Made by a program: the position numbers and the translations under genes. Below the pieces are notes generated by a model. It worked only from the letters and a program-made list of their open reading frames with translations, did not search any database and was not told where the DNA came from. From Schistocephalus solidus (lineage: Eukaryota > Platyhelminthes > Cestoda > Diphyllobothriidea > Diphyllobothriidae): a DNA stretch of 64,000 nucleotides. Positions within the stretch are counted from its first letter, which is position 1. The number at the start of each line of letters is the position of its first letter. Shown here piece after piece: positions 55,549-64,000 of the stretch. The stretch covers positions 1-64,000 of the forward strand of contig WEDG01005315.1 of assembly GCA_017591395.1 (NCBI GenBank), in the 5' to 3' direction.

Positions 55549-57630
55549 TCAAAGTGTCCTTGTAGCGTCGTTTTTGACCTCCCTTTCGGGGACACCGGTA
55601 GCTACATCTTCGTAGAAAAGTCGTTTGAGTAGCCACTCGTCGTCCATTCCCACCAGATGGCCACTCCATCGCAGTTGCACTTGTCTCAGCATGGTGTGAA
55701 TGCTGAGGATTCCGGTTCGCTCCAGGACTTCCGTTTCCGGGATCCTGTCTTGCCATCTCAGCTTCATTATTCCGCGGAGGCAACTGAGATGGAAGTGATT
55801 CAGCTTCCTGGCTTGGTTCGAGTAGACGGTCCATGTCTTCGCTCCGTAAAGGAATGTCTTCAAGGCGATGGCCTTGTACATCTTCAGTTTGGTGTTCAGG
55901 TGAATACCATGGCGCTTCCACACGAAGGCCTTCAGCCGGCCAAAGGCCTGACTAGCTTTGGAGATCCATTGGGCAACCTCGTCAGCGATTCTCGTGTTGC
56001 GCGATATCGTGCTTCCTAGATAAAGCGAAGGTTGCGACGTTTTTGAGTTGAGCACCGTTGACATTGATTCGAGGAGCATTGTATTCCGCGCTGGGTGGCG
56101 GCTGGTGCATGACAACCGTTTTGGCTGTACTGATTGTTAATCCAAAATCGGCGCAGCCTTCAGCGAAGAGGTCCATGCTCCTTTGCATGTCCCTCTCCGT
56201 CACGGTGTTAAGGGCGCAGTCGTCCGCGAAGAGAAAATCATGGACTTTAGTCATAGACACGCGCGTTGAAGCCTGCAAACTTCGACTGTTGAAAAGGTGC
56301 CCGTCAGTTCTGTAGGCGATGCGGATACCAGGCTGCTCATCACGGTAGGCGTCCATCAGCATAGCCGAGAACATGAGACTGAAGAGGGTGGGGGGCCAGT
56401 ACGCAGCCCTGCTTCACTCCGTTGGTCACTGCGAATGCTTCGGATACCGTCCCGTTGTCAGTGACGCGCGCCGTCATCCCGTCATGAAGCTGACGCACCA
56501 TGTGCGTGAACCGCTCAGGACAACCAAATTTCTGCATGACTTTCAACAGTCCGTCACGATTCACCGTGTCAAAGGCTTTCTTTAGATCTACGAAGGTAGT
56601 ATTTAGGTGTGTTCGCATCTCCTGGCACTTCTCTTGTAGCTGGCGGGCGGCAAAGATAATATCGGTTGTTCCATGGTGTCAGCGGAAGCCAGATTGGCTT
56701 TCCGGGAGCAGGCCCTGCTCTAGGTGACTGTTCAGACGATTGAGAAGGATAGGGGCGAAGATCTTCCCCGCAATATTGAGCAACGAGATGCCTCTGTGAT
56801 TATCACAGAGTTGCCGGTTCCCCTTCCGTTTGTAGAGATCGACGATGGTCACGTCTTTGAAGTCCTGAGGAACTTGTCGTTGGCACCACATTTCCTGGAT
56901 AGTGTTGTGAGTTCTGCAATCAGCCAGGGCCCCCGTGCTTGAAGACTTCTGGTGGGATTGCGTTGGATCCTGGCGCTTTACCGCTGGAAATCTGCTGCAC
57001 GGCCCGGATGGTTTCTGGCAGGGAAGGTTGGAGATCTAGGTCATTGTTCGTGTCCACTTGAGGGAGCCGGTCAATGGCAGCATCGGAGATGGCTGATGAG
57101 CAATTAAGGACACTTCTGAAGTGCTTGGCCCAGCGCTTCAGAATTTTCGATTTCACTGTCAGCAGTGTTGTGCCGTCAGCGCTGAGCAGCGGTGCGGTCC
57201 TCTTGATGCAAGAGCCGTATACTGCTTTGAAAAAAGTTTTTCATTTCATTGCAATCCGCATACCCCTGTATTCCCTCAGATTTCCGAATTATACAGGCGT
57301 CCTTACATCTCCCGCAACCGTTGCTGTACAAGGTGGCGGCATCCGAAGAAGACTGCTTTGGTGGCGCTCAGTCCGAAGGTCCATGTAGGCTTTGTGTAGT
57401 CCATTCTTCTCCGCGAATAAGTTGCTGATGTCGGCGTCATTGTTGTCAAACCAGTCCTGGTGTTGACGGCGTGCGCGTCCGAGGACTTCGAGAGCGGCGG
57501 ACTGGATGGAATTTCGCAGTTGATACCATAGTTTTTTCACTGTGTCATAATTATCTGGAGCATGTAGGTTCTCCAGTTTCTGCGTTATTTGGTTGTTGAA
57601 ATCAAAACAGTGAGGAGGCAAATTTAACAA
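55549..57630 (-). pseudogene. R5 linker, reverse transcriptase and post-RT domain
   Basis: Pieces in order: WFDNNDADISNLFAEKNGLH (linker); ISSGKAPGSNAIPPEVFKHG; VDLYKRKGNRQLCDNHRGIS and [42 protein letters not shown] and FSAMLMDAYRDEQPGIRIAY; VHDFLFADDCALNTVTERDM, where the FADD catalytic pair is intact near 56,225; then [20 protein letters not shown] and [20 protein letters not shown]. At least five frame changes separate them. Confidence 0.85.
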
Positions 57631-57878
57631 AATAGTTTTTAACTTAAACTGGCGGTCGCTTACCTTGGTGCCTTCTTTGGGGTTGCAGTCAGAGCCTCAT
57701 CTGGGAGATGACGAGGCGGTGATCTTTCCAACCATCAGCATCGCGGATCGCCTTGGTTATCAGCATGTCCTGTCGATCTCACCTCCGGGCGAGAACATAG
57801 TCCAGCAGTTGCCAGCGCCGCGACCGAGGGTGCATCACGTGGCCTTCTCCCGCGTTGGAAGGCGGAAGAAATCGTTGG

Positions 57879-58476
57879 TCAGCAGGAGACGGTGTTCCGC
57901 ACACGTTCGCAGAAGAAGGAGGCCGTTATCTTTACAGCTACCAAGACTGTGGGGACCCAGTACTCCCTGCCTGACAGCGTTTTACGTCCTGATGCGGGCG
58001 TTGAAGTCACCAAGGTCAATAAACTTGTCCGCATTCGGCACAGTTGCCAGCGGGGCGTGCAGGTCCTTGTAGAATTTGTCCTTCGCCGCATCAGATCTCG
58101 CCATTGGGGGAGCGTAGGTGCTGATGATGGTGGTGAACTTGTCTCCCCAAAGAGATATGCGGAGTCTCATCAGGCGATCATTGATACCCACCGGCAAACA
58201 GGGCAGAGGTCTCACGATGTCGTTCCGGATGGCAAAGGCAACATCAGCGTCACGTCGCTCTGCCTTTGGCCGGCCGCTCCAGAAGAAGATGGAGCCAGCA
58301 CCTGCATCCTCCAGCTGACCCTGCTCAGAGAATCGGGTCTCGCTGAGAGCAGCAATGTGCACCTTGTAGCGCACCAGTTCCCGAGCGACTAGCGCCTTCC
58401 TCCGTTCCGGCCGGTCGCTCCTAGGATTGTCTAAAAGGGAACGAATATTCCAGGCTGCTAGTGTGAGTGGACTCAC
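57879..58476 (-). pseudogene. R5 endonuclease
   Basis: EEP-family endonuclease text: [92 protein letters not shown] and [19 protein letters not shown] and GDFN catalytic-region motifs are intact, better than in R2. A frameshift follows GDFNARIRT. Confidence 0.85.
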
Positions 58477-59060
58477 CCTAACAGCCTGGAGCGTATGGCG
58501 AGGGGGATGGGGACGGGGGGTTTTGTTGTTTGTTTGAGTTTTACGACCGCGTATTTTGCGATTTGCGAGCCGCGGCCGGCTGCAGAAGACGTGAGACCCA
58601 GCATTGGTTTAGAGCACCTTTTCTAGCCCCTTCCTTTGCGCGGAGGCAAGCAGTGCTGTCCCTAAATAAGGCTGCTCGGATATCCCAGACGACTTCCGAA
58701 CCCCACTATGGGTTACGGTTTTGTTTTAGTGGGAGAGCGACCCGAGTTGGTCTGGGCCGCCTACGGGGTTGCTGTCGTCCCCTCCGGAGGACTTTTTGAG
58801 AGGGGGAGGTAGAAAGTTCGGGAGTCAGACATACCGGCTGGGGAGGCACGCACAGCACCGGAGACCCTCACTTGGTTTAGACAACCGGTTCTGACGGTTG
58901 CCCTGAGTGTGGCCGCTGGGAAGAATCCAACTTCGAGGAGCTACAGGTGAGAGTTGGGTACCAGGTAGAGGCGGCCACAGGAGCATTCACCACCTGTACG
59001 AGACAAATGGAGCGACCAAATGCAAGCTGTGTGGTGCTGCCCCTAACTAGTACCCCTCCA

Positions 59061-59765
59061 CCCCACGCCGCGCAGATCACACACATACGCACGTACACGT
59101 GACTGAACTTTCTGTCAGTAAACGTCTATACGATCTCTGCCCCCTCACCCCAACCCCCCACGGCTATAATTATGTTACTGCAGCGCGTCATTGAAAACTC
59201 TGATTGGTTTCTGTTTACTTCCACTATTCTCTAAGTTGACTGAACACCTGTTTGCTAGGCTGAAATTGGGTGTACAATGTTTATCCCACCAACCATCACA
59301 TTGCAAGCCGAAATGGTACCTAAGGTTTAATTTTTCCAAAAACACCTCTTCTTGGATTTTTGATAATGAAGCATTGTGTTTGGCTGCAAAAACCAGACTG
59401 CCATGATTTCTACTCAAAATTAACGACGAGGACCAGGGGCTGCATTTATCCGCGAATCACTTCTCTGGCCCGTCGACTTCAGTGCGCAAGCTGTTGACCC
59501 ATGGCCGGTGATTTTGGGGTATATTTGAGACCACAGCCCTCAACGATGTTTGGGTATCAAAGTTCTTACCCGAGCCAGCAAATACCAAAATGCAGGTCAT
59601 AAAAGAACATCATAAGAAATTTAACAAGCTCTAAAACGCAGGACTTGACGTCCATATGATGTCACAGTAGTTTCAGCCTTGGATGAGCCATTTGACAAGA
59701 AGCCTAATCGGGGATGGGGGTGGGGTTAATCCATCCAACTCCTGTCGGTTTTCTATAAAGAAAGT
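59061..59765. other. Spacer between R5 and the arrestin relic
   Basis: A minus frame of 80 codons at 59,175-59,417 (SLVFAAKHNASLSKIQEEVF) looks protein-like but matches nothing I know. Confidence 0.35.
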
Positions 59766-61525
59766 CTAGTGCATAGCAGCCATGGCAAAGATGGGTGGAG
59801 TCTGAACATTGAGCTTATCAAAGTAGCGAGGAGTTCCGTGAGAGTAGGAAGGGTACACGCACCGAGGGTGCGCCACCCTCATCACCAGCGGGGTTCGGAT
59901 GGTGCAGCGCACCACTGCCTCGTAGGAAATGATTGCCGTCCGACAGACCTGGTTGTCCACCAGGACGTTGACCTCTTTTTCAAGAACGGGTGGCGGGGGT
60001 GGGGGTTCCTCTGGCACGGCTGGTGGTGTTTTTCCTTCGTGAACCCTTTTGCCCTTTGCCTTTGCCCTTCGAACCCTTTTCCTTCGAGCCTTTGCTTTTG
60101 CCCCTTGAGCCCTCTTTGGGGGAGCCCTTGTTTGAGGCCCTTGGAGCCCTTTTTTCGATTGGCTCTTTTGGACTCTTGCCTGCAGACGTTGGCGGTTCGG
60201 GTGGTGGGTCCAACGACATATCCGCTCGCATGATCACTGTGCTCTCCGCCAGGAATATCTTATGATCTCGGGGACATCCGGCCGTCCACAACGAGGTTTC
60301 GCAGGCTCCGGTCATGCATAGGCCGGATGTTGAATTCTTTCGACAACCTTTGTTTTGGGTTCACGGGGCAGTCCAATTCCCAGGGGCCGTGTAAAATTTC
60401 ACTATGCGAATGCTGTAGGTGTGCATTTACCTGGCTAGTCTGCTCTCAACCGTATCACGGGACATATTGCCTTGAGGAGTCGTTGGCTATGCTCACGTTT
60501 TATATTAACGGGGTCTCCTTGGTAGTAGACGTCGCGGTCCAGCTGAACAGTGATTACTAGACTGCCAGTATCTTGCAAACAGGCATAACGATTGTAATCA
60601 ACCGTGGAAATAGGTTCTTTCAACAGATGGAAAAGAACCGGAGCTATGGTATACTTGTAGAAAGTCATGGAGACCTCATTTTCCGGTGGTGGTATACAGT
60701 ACTCTGTGCGAGCAGCAAAGGCTCGTAGCGTCCATTTCAGTCCACTGATGTTTTCAACTGGCAACATGGTAGGGTCGGGTGAAGAGTCGAATCGGTTTCC
60801 TTATCAGGTCAAACAGGAAGGCGTAGGAGTACCATCCGTGGATACTCATCATGCACCTTTTATCAGCATGTGCTGTGCGAAGAGTGTGAAGGGGTAGGTC
60901 GGTCAAAGTTGTGAGGAGCCGTAGTAGAAGTCAGTAACGTACTAATTCGAGACTACTGCCGGCAGGAAGGAATTGAGTACCTTGGAGTAGTCGTAGTAAA
61001 CAGAAGTCAGCCGTCACTTCGACGAACAGTTTGTCTCCGGCTTTAGGAGCGCTTTTTGGGACTGCAATGGCTCCAATGAGGAGTGCTCTCTCGTATTCTT
61101 CTTCGGTTCTCTTCTGCCTCCTCTCCGACCTTCGCAGAGGAGGCCCTTTGCCAGGGGAATTCTTCGGCGATTTACCCTTTTTCGGTGACTTGCCCTTTTT
61201 GGTGACTTTGCTCTTTGGCGAGGATTTTTAGAGCCCTTCGGCGAGTTTGTCGTTTTTCCACTGTTCGGCGCTTCCTCCTTTGATCTCTGCAGCGGCAGTC
61301 TGTTTCCAGACCTCGTAGATGTGTGTATTTTGGTGCAAAAAAGGACGATGTTCTTAGATTTCTTAATGAAAACATGGAGTCCATAATGTCGTGGCGTTCT
61401 CTCCCCGAAAATTGTCTTCTCAATTTCGGCGAGCCGTTCTGGGGAGCCTTTGGATCCCCTTGCCCCTTGGAATTTTTAGATCCCTTGCCTCCCTTGCCCT
61501 TAGAACCGCTCTTTTTACTGGGCAT
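59766..61525 (-). pseudogene. Frame-broken tandem paralogue of the arrestin-like gene
   Basis: Same strand and order as the intact gene. Start MPSKKSGSKG at 61,525; SGRERHDIMDSMF matches FGRERYDDMDSVF. ALLIGAIAVPK and KLFVEVTADF match residues 119-147 of the intact copy; NISGLKWTLRAFAARTEYC and NEVSMTFYKYTIAPV are nearly identical; RDHKIFLAESTVIMRAD and EKEVNVLVDNQVCR close it, ending AMAAMH at 59,766. The KGSK-rich linkers are present and longer. At least four frame changes (for example after TADF near 61,000 and after VNIK near 60,495) break it. Either a decayed duplicate or a gene with consensus indels. Confidence 0.8.
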
Positions 61526-61934
61526 TTTTGGAGATCCTATTTTTCTGGAGTTGCTATGATCCTGGGCGGGACGCCGTGCGCTGCACTTCGTGTTTGTTTA
61601 AAAGCCTCCCCACGGTCGATAAGTCACCCGTATCGGCAAGGTCAGAGGTGCGCGGGCGTCTGCGGCGCGCCTGCTTTGAATTCATTTGAAGCCACTACGC
61701 GGTCCTCGTTGCGGGGACCCGGTTTGCCAGAAATATTTTGGGATTTCGCCGAATTTTGGCTCCTGCTGGGAACTACTAAAACACCTGCGCAACACCTACG
61801 ACTCCGTTACCTAGCGACACAATCGCCGAGGTGGTGGGGATGGCGAAACACGCGTGTCCAGTCTTTACCGGTGCTGTCCGTATGGTCACTAATGCGTATT
61901 TGGTACGACCGATGGCCTGTTAGCAGCTTATGAT
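61526..61934. other. Upstream flank of the arrestin relic
   Basis: A plus frame runs through here but resembles nothing known. Possible promoter side of the relic. Confidence 0.35.
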
Positions 61935-63510
61935 TATTACGACAACCTCCGGTAAAACCACGGAGGCTAAGCTTACATCAGCGCACACTACCTACAGCAA
62001 TGCATCGACAACACCCTCACAATCACCATTTACCAGAGTATATCACGGTTTCCTAGAAACCGTGACTGGAAAGTCTTTCCAATCTGACGCTTCCACCAGA
62101 CCACGCCGTCGGCTCAGTGTATGTGCTGTGTGTCGAGTGACTGACCAGTGGACTGGGGAGTCAGACGGCGATGGCTGCTTCATATCCCCTGAGTTTGTGA
62201 ATCCTGGTGTGCGTTATGGGGCCAGGTCGTGCTGTGGCGCGAAGACGGGTACGCCGATCCGTCAGCCAATGCGCCCCACTCCCACATCAGGCAACTGACC
62301 GGCTCGGACAGTGTCTGATGGTGGGGGTTGGGGAGAGAGTGAGGTCGACAGCTCAGCGCATGTTCCTCACTATAAAACAATCTGACGCGCTTGAAAACTA
62401 TCACGGTGCGCTAAAAAGCCGTGGCTTTGAAGGTTGCCAACTGACGGATAACTCGGACCGCGTGGTCAGCCCAATGTGTGTTTTGTGTGGAGTGGCTGAC
62501 TGGCGGACTGGAGAGTCAGGCTGCAATGGCTCCTTCTTAATGTGGTCTTTATGGCACTCCCACTTGTGGGATCCGAGCCAGGTGTGGTGGTACGCCCAGG
62601 GGCGGCTCCGGCGCGCCAGCCACCTGACACCTCTCATCTCCGGTCTTCTTTGCCGTGTCGTGAGACCGGGCTCAGGTGGGGAGGAGAAGAGTGCGCGGTA
62701 AACGTTAACCGCCGCGGCTGGAAGGTTGCTAACTGACAATTAACACTCAGACCCTCGCAGTTAGTCCAATGTGTGTGTGCGGGAGTGGCTGACTGGTGGT
62801 CTGAGAGTCAGGCTGCGATGGCTCCTTCTTAACGTGACCTCTGGCTATCTCTTTCACACATGGAGATGTAAGCCGTTCAACCCTCTGTTGTGTGAAATCC
62901 TGGTGCTTGTGTTTGGGGCCAGGTCGTGTACGTAGTACACGTAGACGAGGTCACCAGCTGCGCCTGTTTTCCGCATCAGACAACTGACCGGCTCGACAGT
63001 GGTCTGATTGTGGGGTTGAGGGAGAGAGTGAGGTCGACAGCTCAGCGCATGTTCCTCACTATAAAACAATCTGACGCGCTTGAAACTATCACGGTGCGCT
63101 AAAAGCCGTGGCTTGAAGGTTGCCAACTGGACGGGATAACTCGGACCGCGTGGTCAGCCCAATGTGTGTTTTGTGTGGGAGTGGGCTGACTGGCGGACTG
63201 GAGAGTCAGGCTGCAATGGCTCCTTCTTAATGTGGTCTTTATGGCACTCCCACTCTGTGGGATCCGAGCCAGGTGTGGTGGCACGCCCAGGGGAGGCTCG
63301 GCCGCGCAGCCACCTGCGCCTCTCCCATCTCCGGTCTTCTTGACTCTGTCTTGACACCGGGCCCAGGTGGGGAGGAGGAGAGTGGCGGTAGCTGCAGCAC
63401 AAGGCTACTATCACTTAAAAACTAATTCACGCGCAAGTCACCGTCCCTGCACCACCTGGTGTGGAGCATACGGTGTGGATCTTGGTCGAAATCGACGGTC
63501 GAACTGCCAT
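61935..63510 (+). mobile_element. 5'-truncated RTE-like 3' end, plus strand
   Basis: Begins at gacaacctccggtaa, the last codons (DNLR-stop) of the element, then the proximal UTR (acggaggctaagc) matching 54,525 on the minus strand. Blocks follow: cctagaaaccgtgactgg at 62,050, a tgaaggttgccaactgacgg block at 62,427, a related block at 62,715 with taagccgttcaaccctctg, and a second copy of the tgaaggttgccaactgg block at 63,115. The terminal module (gtcaccgtccctgcaccacc) ends at about 63,505 with gacggtcgaactgcc. It is inverted relative to R5. Confidence 0.8.
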
Positions 63511-63659
63511 GTGATTGGTTATGTGGGTAGTTAGCAGTAGCCGACGGATTTCAGCTTAACTAGTCATACCCAACATAAAAGCCGAGATTGAAAAGGTTTG
63601 TTCCGAAGATTTACCCCTAAGTTTGCGCGCGGCACTTCTCGAAATCAAACAAGTCAGAA

Positions 63660-63890
63660 AGGAAAATGGAGTTCATATGACGGAAAACCCACGGGGAACG
63701 CTAGGTGGCCAACTGAGCTGAATCCCATGCAACTACGTCATGCAGTGGCACAATCTGACAAAACACATGTATATAGTCTTTTATCCAGTACACGCACTGT
63801 CGTGCTGGTAATTAATTACGCATTTGAATAATACTGGACTAGTTGTTACGTTTGCATTGTCTTCAGACCAGGGTCCAGTCCGGTAAAAAT
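63660..63890. repeat. Diverged relative of the 354-bp satellite
   Basis: The words tggagttcatatgacggaaa, gggaacgctaggtggccaac, tgagctgaatccc, caaaacacatgt and agtcttttat align in order with the satellite's tggagtccatataccagaaa, agaacgctggggacccac, tgaggagccgaacccc, cgaaacacgtgt and gcttttagct. A single copy, same orientation as the array at the start, with about 60-65% similarity by eye. Confidence 0.55.
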
Positions 63891-64000
63891 GAATCACAAA
63901 GAAAACGCATCAGCTCCGGACCATCTCAGCCTCTACATCTAAAACCGGCTGTTTAAGGGTTTGAACTTCCACTCGAGTGCATTTTCCTATGATCCACGCC

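Larger units (their letters stand above)
53670..59060 (-). mobile_element. R5: nearly full-length RTE-like LINE
   Basis: Minus-strand element of about 5.4 kb. The 5' leader lies at 59,060-58,570 (shared with R2), the endonuclease at 58,476-57,880, the linker at 57,630-57,290, RT at 57,156-55,980, the post-RT domain to 55,300, C2H2 fingers to the TAA at 54,541-54,539, and a modular 3' UTR from there to about 53,670. The same 3' UTR order is seen at 61.93-63.5 kb. Several frameshifts make it inactive as assembled, but most motifs survive. Confidence 0.85.

Noticed and set aside
1..64000. CRISPR arrays, operons, bacterial promoters or phage genes
   Set aside because: Nothing of the kind is seen; introns, SINEs and LINEs show the DNA is from an animal.

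Overview
The window is eukaryotic, intron-containing and very repeat-rich. The best guess is a tapeworm of the diphyllobothriidean type (the Schistocephalus / Spirometra / Dibothriocephalus group). The main reason is an RTE-like non-LTR retrotransposon whose protein runs endonuclease, reverse transcriptase, then C2H2 zinc fingers, which I remember as abundant in those genomes. The organism call is inference. No bacterial features are present.

Layout: 1-2478 is a ~354-bp tandem satellite ending in a (TA)n tract. 3.8-11.9 kb holds three damaged copies of the RTE-like element (R1 plus strand, R2 and R3 minus strand). 12-29 kb is the least transposon-dense part. It carries exons, on the minus strand, of one or two Ser/Arg-rich proteins that contain acidic and coiled-coil stretches (28.7-25.0 kb and 19.4-14.7 kb). 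Splice phases match at every junction proposed. tRNA-derived SINEs, inverted repeats and a small mariner-like fragment lie in the introns and spacers. 29.7-40.5 kb is a nest of CR1-like LINEs on the minus strand (C1, C2, C4), with another LINE (C3) inserted inside the ORF1 of C1. 45.4-47.0 kb is the clearest host gene, an intact 545-codon arrestin-like reading frame with two Lys/Ser/Gly-rich linkers. 49.6-59.1 kb is again RTE-like (R4', R4 and the nearly full-length R5). 59.8-61.5 kb is a frame-broken tandem paralogue of the arrestin gene. 61.9-63.5 kb is a 5'-truncated RTE-like 3' end in the opposite orientation to R5. A diverged relative of the satellite closes the window.

How the parts relate: the RTE-like element ends in a long modular 3' untranslated region. 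Pieces of it are scattered at 5.7-6.4, 16.1-16.4, 42.9-43.1, 48.1-48.3, 49.1, 53.7-54.5 and 61.9-63.5 kb. They explain most of the repeats that do not look coding. A Penelope-type hammerhead-ribozyme-like core lies at 48.05-48.08 kb. The arrestin pair is the likely host-biology story: one gene kept intact and a neighbour decayed, or mis-assembled. Many retroelement frames and two host exons each show single-base frame breaks, so consensus indel errors cannot be excluded.
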